Below are positions 24,795-31,549 of a stretch of DNA of 38,259 nt, piece after piece. The stretch lies in assembly GCF_001043915.1 (NCBI RefSeq), contig NZ_LABX01000169.1, forward strand, positions 1-38,259, read 5' to 3'. Origin of the DNA: Methylobacterium aquaticum (GTDB lineage: Bacteria; Pseudomonadota; Alphaproteobacteria; Rhizobiales; Beijerinckiaceae). The notes beneath the pieces are model-generated. The model worked only from the letters and a program-made list of their open reading frames with translations, was not told the DNA's origin and did not search any database. The position numbers were made by a program, and so were the translations under genes. How positions within the stretch are numbered: the first letter of the stretch is position 1; the number at the start of each line of letters is the position of its first letter.

Positions 24795-25114
24795 GGGGCC
24801 GAGACGGGACCGTGAAGGAGAAGGCCGCCGAGTGCCGCATGAGCACGGATCTGGCAGCGCAGCCGGCTGTTCGGCGGCCGGCCGGCCTCCACCATGTCCA
24901 GCATTGCGTCCTCGTCCGGGCCCGGCCGTCCGGTTGCGGCGAGCCACGCCTCGGCGACGGCGACGTGGCAGGTCGCGCAGGCCAGGGCGCTGCCGCACGC
25001 TCCGCAGATGCCGGGCACGGCATGGCTGACGGCCGCCGCCACGAGCGTGCGGCCGTCGCGCATCTCCGCGACCATTTCGGCGCGGCCCTCGGGCGTCCAG
25101 GTGACGTTCGCCAT
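24791..25114 (-). CDS. [2Fe-2S] ferredoxin, adrenodoxin/putidaredoxin type
   Basis: A 107-residue electron carrier. The cluster ligands follow C-x5-C-x2-C-x37-C: Cys40, Cys46, Cys49 and Cys87, in CGSALACATCH and RLRCQI. The motif ACATCHV is characteristic of the putidaredoxin/adrenodoxin class and not of the Rieske-type ferredoxins. It most likely carries electrons from the adjacent reductase to the Rieske oxygenase encoded 85 bp upstream. An additional Cys37 precedes the ligand set. No strong Shine-Dalgarno is seen before the ATG. Confidence 0.9.
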   Translation of the reverse strand: MANVTWTPEGRAEMVAEMRDGRTLVAAAVSHAVPGICGACGSALACATCHVAVAEAWLAATGRPGPDEDAMLDMVEAGRPPNSRLRCQIRAHAALGGLLLHGPVSAP

Positions 25115-25199
25115 GGTTCGACTCGGTTTTACCGGGACGGGATCGCCGCCGGGGCCATCGCTGCCGGCGGACGGATCCCCCTCGACAAGTCCGCGGCGC

Positions 25200-26354
25200 T
25201 TATTCGGCCGCGACCTGGACCTCGCGCTCGCATCCGCCGGTGCGCGCGGCGATGTATTGCAGGAAATCGTAGATCGGGCGCTCCAGATAGGAGAGGTGGC
25301 CGGCCTTGGCCGCCTCGGCGTTCAGCCCGCGATAGACCTTCTCGGTGCAGCCGCGATCCTCGACGTTCACCTCGTCGAGGAGCCGCTTGAGGTCGCGGAC
25401 GTAGTCCTCCGCCTTCGGATCGGCCATGAATTCCGGCGAGAGTCCGCCGCCATAGGTGATGTGGACCTGGCCGGGCCCCTTGGGATGGAGCGAGAGATAC
25501 CAGAAATATCCCGGTGTCAGCGTGATCAGATGGCTGGGATAGAGGGCGAGGAGCGCCGTCGTCTTGCGCCAGTGACCCTCAAGCCGGGTGTTGTCGGGAT
25601 GGGCGTTGCCGATCGCCAGCGACGCCTCCTTGGTGATCCAGTGGTAGTTGAAGTCCGGCAGGCCCGGCGGGCAGATCATCTCTTCGAGCCGGGAATGCGG
25701 GCCCACCGTCGCCGCGTGGCAGACCGGCAGGTGGTAGCTCTCCATGAAGTTCTCGGCGAGCACCTTCCAGTTCGTGTCCCAGACATGGCTCTCGCGGAAG
25801 CACTCGACATAGTTCTCCATGCCGTAATGCGCGACCAGTTCCTCGACCGGGCGGAAGCGCTCGCGGACGCTCGCCGCGTCGGGATTGAGGGTCACGTAGA
25901 CCCAGCCGAGCCATTCCTCGCAGCGGATCTGCGGCAGCCTGTAAGCCTCTTTGCAGAAGCCCGTCGTCTCCTTCATGAACGGCGCGCCCCGCAGGGTGCC
26001 GTCGAGATTGTAGGTCCAGGCGTGGTAGGAGCAGACGATGCTGCGCGCGCGGCCCGATCCTTCCAGCAGCGTCGACATGCGGTGCAGGCAGACGTTCGAC
26101 AGGGCCCGCAGCGCACCGGCCTGATCCCTCAGCACGATGATCGGCTGGTTTGCCAGCTCGCAGGTGAGGTAGTCGCCCGGCGCGGCAAGCGCGCTGGCAC
26201 GCCCGACGCACAGCCACTCCCGCGCGAAGATGGTCTCGAGTTCGCGCCGGAGGAACGCCTCGTCCTTGTAGACGCCGGGCGGCATGGCGACCGCGTCGTG
26301 GAAGGGACGGCGGGCGGCCTGAAGCAGCGCGTCGAGCGAGGCGTGCGACGACAT
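25200..26354 (-). CDS. Rieske non-heme iron oxygenase alpha subunit (quaternary-amine N-demethylase-like group)
   Basis: A 384-residue ring-hydroxylating-oxygenase-type alpha subunit. The Rieske cluster ligands are Cys89-x-His91 and Cys108-x2-His111 (CLH, CSYH). The mononuclear iron site is in ENFMESYHLPVCH, with His208 and His213. The bridging residue before the first His is Glu205, not the usual Asp. Glu at this place is known from carnitine monooxygenase CntA and relatives acting on quaternary ammonium compounds, which suggests oxidative N-dealkylation; this is inference. No beta subunit is present. It starts an operon with ferredoxin and reductase; AAGGA lies before the ATG. A LysR gene is divergent, 131 bp away. 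Confidence 0.88.
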   Translation of the reverse strand: MSSHASLDALLQAARRPFHDAVAMPPGVYKDEAFLRRELETIFAREWLCVGRASALAAPGDYLTCELANQPIIVLRDQAGALRALSNVCLHRMSTLLEGSGRARSIVCSYHAWTYNLDGTLRGAPFMKETTGFCKEAYRLPQIRCEEWLGWVYVTLNPDAASVRERFRPVEELVAHYGMENYVECFRESHVWDTNWKVLAENFMESYHLPVCHAATVGPHSRLEEMICPPGLPDFNYHWITKEASLAIGNAHPDNTRLEGHWRKTTALLALYPSHLITLTPGYFWYLSLHPKGPGQVHITYGGGLSPEFMADPKAEDYVRDLKRLLDEVNVEDRGCTEKVYRGLNAEAAKAGHLSYLERPIYDFLQYIAARTGGCEREVQVAAE

Positions 26355-26433
26355 GGGGCGCGTCCTTCTTCTGTGCGGAGGGCGGTCACTCGGCTCGCGC
26401 CTCCCTCCAGTCGCGAGGCCCCATGGCTAGCAC

Positions 26434-26449
26434 TTGCTGGAACAGGCAA
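26434..26449. promoter_or_regulatory. Candidate LysR-type operator between the Rieske operon and its divergent regulator
   Basis: TTGC-N8-GCAA, an imperfect dyad, lies 80 bp upstream of the Rieske oxygenase start and 37 bp upstream of the LysR gene start. LysR regulators usually bind such interrupted dyads of the T-N11-A class; here the matching T and A are 12 bases apart. Only the outer four bases on each side match. Confidence 0.35.
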
Positions 26450-26485
26450 AAACTTCGAAACTCATGCCTTCGAGAAAGGCAAACT

Positions 26486-27418
26486 ATGGTTCGCTTCACC
26501 CTGCGGCAATGCAGCTATTTCCGTGCCGTGGCGGAGAACGGGGGGATCGCCCAGGCCGCGCGGGCCCTCAACATCTCCCAGCCCGCCGTCGCGCAGGCGA
26601 TCGAGAAGCTGGAGGACGTCACCGGCCTGCGCCTCTTCGACCGCCGCCACGCCCGCGGCGCGACCCTGACGCGGCAGGGGCGCGCCTTCCTCCAGCATGC
26701 CGCGGACCTCGAGCGGCAGGCCGAGCAGGTGGCGCGGGAGGCGGCGGCGCTCGCCTCCCAGGTCGCGGGAGAGATCCGCCTCGGCTGCTTTACGACGCTC
26801 GCCCCGTTCTTCGCCGCGAGCCTCGTGCGCGGCCATCTCGAGCGCCATCCCGGGATCCGGATGGTCACCCGCGAGCTGAGCCTGACGGCCCTGGCCGAGG
26901 AGGTGCGGGCGGGAAGCCTCGACCTCGCCCTGACCTACGATCTCGGGGCCGATCTCGCCGGCCTGTCGGTGCTGCCGCTGGCGGCGCTGCCGCCGATGGT
27001 GGTCATCGCGGCCGACCATCCATTGGCGGCCAAGCGCGCGGTCTGGCTGCGCGACCTGGCGCAGGAGCCCTACGTGATGTTCGACGGGCCGGGAAGCCGG
27101 GGCTATTTCGAGGATCTCCTGCGCACGCACGGCATCGCCCCGCCCATCGCCTACGTCTCGACCTCGCTGGAGGCGGTGCGCAGCGCGGTCGGCAACGGCT
27201 TCGGCTTCACGCTCCTGGTGATGCGCCCTCACAGCATGACGACCTACGATCTCAAGCCGGTGACGGTGCTGCGGCTGCGCGACGCCGTCCGGCCGCTGCG
27301 GATCGTGCTGGCGACGCGCGACCGAGACGAGGGCGACCCGCTCGTCGGGCGCTTCGTCGATCACTGCGTCGGCTATTTCAAGGACCGCTTCGGAGCGCCA
27401 CCCGCCGCCGATCCGTGA
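26486..27418 (+). CDS. LysR-family transcriptional regulator (divergent from the Rieske operon)
   Basis: A 310-residue LysR regulator. The winged-helix DNA-binding domain is at about 1-62 (FTLRQCSYFRAVAENGGIAQAARALNISQPAVAQAIEKLE), followed by a linker helix and a two-lobe effector domain that begins IRLGCFTTLAPFF. The ATG at 26486 is preceded by GAGAAAGG at good spacing; a longer frame reaching back to 26423 adds residues not seen in LysR proteins. Divergence from the Rieske oxygenase gene makes it the likely regulator of that operon. It is clearly related to the second LysR protein encoded downstream on the opposite strand, from which it is separated by 17 bp. Confidence 0.9.
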   Translation: MVRFTLRQCSYFRAVAENGGIAQAARALNISQPAVAQAIEKLEDVTGLRLFDRRHARGATLTRQGRAFLQHAADLERQAEQVAREAAALASQVAGEIRLGCFTTLAPFFAASLVRGHLERHPGIRMVTRELSLTALAEEVRAGSLDLALTYDLGADLAGLSVLPLAALPPMVVIAADHPLAAKRAVWLRDLAQEPYVMFDGPGSRGYFEDLLRTHGIAPPIAYVSTSLEAVRSAVGNGFGFTLLVMRPHSMTTYDLKPVTVLRLRDAVRPLRIVLATRDRDEGDPLVGRFVDHCVGYFKDRFGAPPAADP

Positions 27419-27435
27419 GGCACCGGAAACAGACC

Positions 27436-28380
27436 CTATCGCTTGCGGGGCCCGAAGCTCGGAGCGACCATGCCGGGGATGTAGGATTCCGAGATATGCG
27501 CCCGGCAATGGGCCGCGAAGGCGGCGACGAGCTGGGTCTGGCGCAGCGCCTTCAGCGTGGCGACGCCGATCGTCATCGGCCGGTGCTCGCCCGCGAGGCG
27601 GATGCGGACCACCCGGCGGCCGTCAAGGGCGTAGTCCGAGCGGGGCCTGGCGTTGAGGATGGAATAGCCGTAGCCGTTGGCCACCATGGTGCGGATCACT
27701 TCGTGGTGGGCCGAGCGCGCGGCGATGGTCGGCTCCAGGCCCTGCTTGAGGAAGAGCGCCAGGAAGTACTCGCGGCTCATCGGCAGGTCGAGGAGGATCA
27801 TCGGCTTTGCGGCCATCTCCTCGAGGCTGGCGGAGGGCTGCCGCGCGAGCGGGTCGGCCTCGCCCAGGAGGATGTAGGGCGGCAGTTCGACCAGCGGCAT
27901 GAACGCGATGTCGTCGGGAACATGCAGATCGTAGCAGAGGGCGATGTCGATCTCCGAATGCCGGATGCCCTCGAAGAGATCGTCGTGGTGGCGCTCGGCC
28001 GTGCGGATGGAGACGGCCGGAAACGCCGAGGCGAAGGAATGCGTCAGTTCCGGCACCAGCATCGGCGCCAGCGTGACCATGCAGCCGAGCGACAGCGAGC
28101 CGCGCACCTGCCCCGTCGCCTCCGTGGCGCGCAGATAAAGGCCCTCGGCCTGGGCCACGAGGCTCTTGGCCTCGCGCAGGAGGGCCCGGCCGGACGGCGT
28201 CAGCGACAGGCCCTGCGCGTGGTGGCGCACGAAGAGCTGGACGTTCAGCTCCTGCTCCAGATGCGAGATGGCGGTGGAGATCGAGGGCTGCGAGATGTGG
28301 ACGCGCTCGGAGGCGAGCGTGATGCTGCCGGCCTCGCCCACCGCGATGAAGTACTCCAACTGGCGCAGCGTATAGCGCAT
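27436..28380 (-). CDS. LysR-family transcriptional regulator (second arm)
   Basis: A 314-residue LysR regulator with the HTH at about 1-60 (YTLRQLEYFIAVGEAGSITLASERVHISQPSISTAISHLE). The effector domain begins LSLGCMVTLAPML and contains DIALCYDL, MSREYF and ANGYGYSIL, each with a counterpart in the convergent LysR protein (DLALTYDL, SRGYF, GNGFGFTLL), so the two belong to one subfamily. GAGG lies five bases before the ATG. It is the last gene after FMO, ridA and the DUF1028 gene, 47 bp behind the latter, and is probably in their transcript. It likely controls that arm and perhaps the Pot-like transporter. Confidence 0.9.
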   Translation of the reverse strand: MRYTLRQLEYFIAVGEAGSITLASERVHISQPSISTAISHLEQELNVQLFVRHHAQGLSLTPSGRALLREAKSLVAQAEGLYLRATEATGQVRGSLSLGCMVTLAPMLVPELTHSFASAFPAVSIRTAERHHDDLFEGIRHSEIDIALCYDLHVPDDIAFMPLVELPPYILLGEADPLARQPSASLEEMAAKPMILLDLPMSREYFLALFLKQGLEPTIAARSAHHEVIRTMVANGYGYSILNARPRSDYALDGRRVVRIRLAGEHRPMTIGVATLKALRQTQLVAAFAAHCRAHISESYIPGMVAPSFGPRKR

Positions 28381-28427
28381 CCGGACCTCGGGGGCGGCGT
28401 TTCGGCACCGCCCCCTATAGCACCGGA

Positions 28428-29102
28428 CTACTCGTCGCCGGGAACCCCGTAGCGCGGCGCGGCACCGGGATCGAGGGCGCGGGTCACGTAGTCCGCGAGC
28501 TGCGGCTTGTAGAGCACCCAGAGCGCGGCCAGCGCCTCGACGGGGCAGTCCTCGGTCCAGTCGACACGAAGATCCGCGACCGGCCAGGACACCCGGTCGA
28601 CCAGCGTCATGCCGATCGAGCGCAAAGGCCCGGCCTCGCCCCCCGCCGCGACCGCCGCGCGCATGACGGCGACGAGGCGGTCGCCGAGAGGGCCGGACGA
28701 CGCCGCGAAAGCGTCCACCATCCGCTGCGGCACGTGCGGGCCCGACAGGAGGTTGCCGCCGCAGGCGACGCCCTCGCCCGCCGCCTCGGCGAAGATGCCG
28801 AGGGCGCGCGGGCCGGAATGGACCGCCGTCCCGCCCCGGCCGTCGACGGCCAGGATCTGGCGGAACTCCATGTGCGGCGCCGAGGCGCGCAGCACCGCGA
28901 CGGCCTGCTCGGCGCCGGCACCGAGCGCCATCAGGTCGAGGGTGCGGGGGCCGAGCGAGGGATCAGTGACGTTCTGGCTGGCGACCGCCCCGATTCCGGC
29001 CCGCGCATGGGCGCAGCGCGCCGCCACGGCCGGCGAGGAGGAGGTGACCGCGACGCCGAACATGCCCGTCTCCGGGCAGCGCGCGACGATCGACAGGGTC
29101 AT
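28428..29102 (-). CDS. DUF1028 family protein (Ntn-hydrolase-like)
   Basis: A 224-residue DUF1028 protein. The start MTLSIVARCPETGMFGVAVTSSSPAVAARC and the block GAVASQNVTDPSLGPRTLDLMALG are the family signature, as is ACGGNLLSGPHVPQRM. The family is thought to have an Ntn-hydrolase-like fold and is often found next to RidA and amine- or peptide-catabolic genes, but no activity is settled. Its ATG overlaps the ridA stop by four bases, implying coupled translation and a shared pathway. The second LysR gene follows after 47 bp. Confidence 0.87.
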   Translation of the reverse strand: MTLSIVARCPETGMFGVAVTSSSPAVAARCAHARAGIGAVASQNVTDPSLGPRTLDLMALGAGAEQAVAVLRASAPHMEFRQILAVDGRGGTAVHSGPRALGIFAEAAGEGVACGGNLLSGPHVPQRMVDAFAASSGPLGDRLVAVMRAAVAAGGEAGPLRSIGMTLVDRVSWPVADLRVDWTEDCPVEALAALWVLYKPQLADYVTRALDPGAAPRYGVPGDE

Positions 29103-29536
29103 GCGGCGTCCTCCGGGATGACCGCGATGGCGTCGACCTCGACCAGCCATTCGGGCCGGGCGAGGGCCGAGACGACGATGCCGGTCGAGACCGGATAGAC
29201 GCCCTTCAGCCAGCGCCCGACGACGCGGTAGACGGCCTCGCGGTAGCGCGGATCGACGATGTAGATCGTGATCTTGCAGATGTGCTCGAGCCGGGCCCCG
29301 GCCTCCGTCAGCAGCATCTCGATATTGGCCATGGCCTTCTCGGTCTGGCCCGCGGCGTCGCCGATGGCGACGCTCTCCGACGTGTCGAGGTCCTGGCCGA
29401 TCTGGCCGCGGACGAAGACCATGCTGCCCTTGGCCACCACGGTCTGGCAGAGGTCGTTGTCGAGCTTCTGCTCGGGATAGGTGTCCTTGGTGTTGAAGGT
29501 GCGGATGCGCGTATGTGCCGTCACGGCAGGCTCCAT
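29099..29536 (-). CDS. RidA family enamine/imine deaminase
   Basis: A 145-residue RidA/YjgF/UK114 protein; characterised members are trimers that hydrolyse reactive imines and enamines to ketones and ammonia. The conserved fold elements KGSMVFVRGQIGQD, AMANIEMLLTEAGARLEHICKITIYI and the C-terminal VEVDAIAV are present. The catalytic Arg is expected in ALARPEWLVEV and is present. The ATG at 29536 lacks a ribosome site; a GTG at 29524 is preceded by GGAG six bases away and could be the true start. It lies between the flavin monooxygenase gene (33 bp gap) and the DUF1028 gene (4-base overlap), consistent with clearing an imine made by the oxygenases. Confidence 0.9.
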   Translation of the reverse strand: MEPAVTAHTRIRTFNTKDTYPEQKLDNDLCQTVVAKGSMVFVRGQIGQDLDTSESVAIGDAAGQTEKAMANIEMLLTEAGARLEHICKITIYIVDPRYREAVYRVVGRWLKGVYPVSTGIVVSALARPEWLVEVDAIAVIPEDAA

Positions 29537-29569
29537 GCGGTGGGAAACGGGCTGGAGGGAGGTGTGGCC

Positions 29570-30856
29570 TCAGGCCGCCGGCGAGACCGCCGATGCCGGG
29601 CGGCACCGGGCGAGATGATGGTCGAGGTAGCCGCGCCGCGCCGCGATGTGGTCGGCAAGATAGCGGGCATCGTGCCAGACGCCCCAGATGAAGCTGGAGC
29701 CGCGCCCCGAGAGCCAGGGCAGGCCGAGGAAGTAGAGGCCGGGCTCCCGCGAGATGCCGCGCTGGTGATCCGGCCGGCCCTGCGCATCGAAGGCGTCCAC
29801 CTCGAGCCAGCGGAAGTCGGAGGTGTAGCCGGTTGCCCAGATAATCGTGGAGATGCCGGCCTGCGCGAGGTCGAGGCTGTCGAGCGGATCGGTGACGCAG
29901 GCGGGATCGGGCGGGAAAACGCGGGCCTCGGGCTCCGGCGGCAGGTCGAGCCCGTTGCGCGCGGCATAGGCGTCGGCCTCGTCGAGAAGCGCGAGGTAAT
30001 AGGCGTCGCCGCGCACGAGGGTCGCCGCGAGATCGGGCGCGAAGCGCAGCACGCCGTCGCGATAATCCTGCGTCCGGCCGACCAGCGTCATGCCGCGATG
30101 GGCGAGGCGGCGGAAGTCGATCGTCTCGCCGCCATGGGCCCCGCTCACCGCGATGGTGACGTGCTCCGTGCCGGGCGCCGGGGCCTGGATGTCCCACTTG
30201 CCGAGGACGCCGAGCCACCAGACGAAGTCCCGCCCGCGATAGGCCCGGGGCGGCCGGTCGTGGGGGCCGACCGAGAGGGTGACCCTTCGTCCCGCCCGCA
30301 GCAGCTCGTCGGCGATCTGGACGCCGGAGGAGCCGGCGCCGACCACGAGGACCGCGCCCGCCGGCAGGGCGCCCGGGTTGCGGTAGGCATTCGAATGGAT
30401 CTGGTGCAGGCCGGCCTCGGCGGGGACGATCGGCGGAACCACCGGCTTCTGGAACGCCCCCGTCGCCACGACGACGCTGTTGGCCTCGATGGTCCCGTCC
30501 GCGGTGTCGACGCGAAAGCCCGGACGCCCGTCGAGCGGCCGCACCTTCGTGACCTCGACGCCGCAGCGGATCGGGGCGCCGAAGGCGTTGGCATAGGCGG
30601 CGAAATAATCGGCCACCTGATCCTTCGGCACGAAGGCGTCCTCGTCGAAGGCGGCGAAGTCGAGGCCGGGAAAGCGGTCGTGCCAGGCCGGACCGTTGGC
30701 GACGAGGGAGTCCCAGCGGGCGGTGCGCCAGCGCTCGGCGATCCGCGCCCGTTCGAGGACGAGATGGGGCACGCCCTGCTTCGTCAGGTGCTCGCTCATC
30801 GCGACGCCCGCCTGGCCGGCCCCGACCACGAGCGTGTCGACCGTCTCAACCGACAT
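29570..30856 (-). CDS. Flavin-dependent monooxygenase / NAD(P)-FAD oxidoreductase (CzcO/FMO type)
   Basis: A 428-residue single-component flavoprotein monooxygenase. The FAD motif is VVGAGQAGVAMSEHL (GAGQAG at 12-17); the NADP motif is VVGAGSSGVQ (GAGSSG at 173-178); the FMO-type IIWATGYTSDF comes later, then GLYFLGLPWLSGRGS. Such enzymes oxygenate nitrogen or sulfur atoms or insert oxygen next to ketones. The trimethylamine-monooxygenase subgroup was not recognised. It is the first gene of an operon with ridA, a DUF1028 gene and a LysR gene, which suggests it oxidises an amine to a product that RidA then hydrolyses. Its promoter region abuts the deacylase remnant; CCTGCG and CGCAGG at 30871-30904 form a wide dyad there. 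Confidence 0.86.
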   Translation of the reverse strand: MSVETVDTLVVGAGQAGVAMSEHLTKQGVPHLVLERARIAERWRTARWDSLVANGPAWHDRFPGLDFAAFDEDAFVPKDQVADYFAAYANAFGAPIRCGVEVTKVRPLDGRPGFRVDTADGTIEANSVVVATGAFQKPVVPPIVPAEAGLHQIHSNAYRNPGALPAGAVLVVGAGSSGVQIADELLRAGRRVTLSVGPHDRPPRAYRGRDFVWWLGVLGKWDIQAPAPGTEHVTIAVSGAHGGETIDFRRLAHRGMTLVGRTQDYRDGVLRFAPDLAATLVRGDAYYLALLDEADAYAARNGLDLPPEPEARVFPPDPACVTDPLDSLDLAQAGISTIIWATGYTSDFRWLEVDAFDAQGRPDHQRGISREPGLYFLGLPWLSGRGSSFIWGVWHDARYLADHIAARRGYLDHHLARCRPASAVSPAA

Positions 30857-30932
30857 CTTCCCCGTCCTTCCCTGCGCGATGCGTGGTCTCCGGGCTAACG
30901 CAGGGCGGGAATGGCGAACATTACGATTTGGA

Positions 30933-31195
30933 TCAGCACTGCTTCGGCCTTTCCGAGGCCATCCCCCGCCGCGACGCCCAGGCGCGCAGCCGGGCGAGGC
31001 GCCGGTCCATCGCCCGGTCAGCCGAGGCGAGTTGGTCGAGCACGACGACCTCGTGCGGCTTGTGGCCCTGGTTCATCGAGCGCGGCGATGCAAGCCGGCC
31101 GCGACGTCGATCGGGTCGCGGTTGGGATCGCGGCGGACCGTCAGGAAGGCGATCAGGCGGTCGAGGAGAGCGCGAGAGGTCGGCACCCGGGTCAT
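30933..31195 (-). pseudogene. Remnant of an ArgE/M20-type deacylase (internal deletion)
   Basis: Two short frames follow one another on the minus strand. The first (31195-31073, 40 codons) reads SRALLDRLIAFLTVRRDPNR, which resembles the N terminus of acetylornithine deacetylases (typically LLDRLIAFPTVSRD). The second (31076-30933, 47 codons, shifted frame) reads NQGHKPHEVVVLDQL and an amphipathic helix, which resembles the very C terminus of the same family (AHKPDEFV-LDQL). The roughly 300 residues between, with all metal ligands of the catalytic core, are missing. The simplest reading is a gene that lost its middle. Seen: the two fragments in the right order and strand. Inferred: common origin. 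It is not functional as a deacylase. Confidence 0.5.
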
Positions 31196-31438
31196 CGGCC
31201 GAGCGTCAGACCCGCGCCGCGCGGCATCGTTTTCTCCCAAACCTCCGCTTCCGTCGCCGGCCCCTCGGCCCGTCGCCCGGGCCTGACGAGGCGCGCCCTC
31301 TGCAATGGTTCGGAAAATCCTATCCCGCGACGGGTCCCCCGCCGCCCTGCCGGCCTTGCGGCACCAAAGATTGCATGTTTAGTTTTGCAAACCCGGGGTC
31401 GACTTGGTTTTACGCATCCAAGGGTCGATGAGGACACC
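31196..31438. other. Non-coding upstream region of the Pot-like operon
   Basis: No gene is seen. The last 70 bp are unusually AT-rich for the window and contain TTGCA-N10-TGCAA (31371-31390) and a second dyad CTTGG-N10-CCAAG (31403-31422), both suitable as operator or promoter elements for the operon that begins at 31439. Confidence 0.5.
31371..31390. promoter_or_regulatory. Candidate LysR-type operator upstream of the Pot-like transporter operon
   Basis: TTGCA (31371-31375) and TGCAA (31386-31390) are a perfect dyad with a 10-base AT-rich spacer, about 50-70 bp before the leader ORF. The outer TTGC/GCAA bases recur, with shorter spacing, in the operator candidate at 26434-26449. Either LysR protein of the island could bind here. 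Confidence 0.4.
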
Positions 31439-31549
31439 ATGCCAGCCAGCCGCGCGCGCACGATCGAAGATAACGGCAAGCAAAATGCCGCCTGGTCGGA
31501 CGCGCATATCGGATGGAACCATCGGCATACCGGCGGAAGGGGCATCTGA
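31439..31549 (+). CDS. 36-residue leader ORF preceding the Pot-like ATPase gene
   Basis: A short ORF begins with ATG at 31439, has GAGGA five bases upstream, and ends with TGA at 31549, directly abutting the ATG of the ABC ATPase gene at 31550. The peptide starts MPASRARTIEDNGKQ and is rich in His, Trp and Gly toward its C terminus (GWNHRHTGGRG); no family was recognised. The ribosome site and the abutting stop suggest a translated leader that couples or tunes translation of the transporter operon. It could also be a chance ORF, since the ATPase gene has its own GGAAGGGG ribosome site within it. Confidence 0.4.
   Translation: MPASRARTIEDNGKQNAAWSDAHIGWNHRHTGGRGI

Noticed and set aside
29570..30856. 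FMO as trimethylamine monooxygenase
   Set aside because: Both Rossmann motifs are present, but I could not recognise the sequence blocks typical of the trimethylamine monooxygenase subgroup; the CzcO-like assignment is safer.
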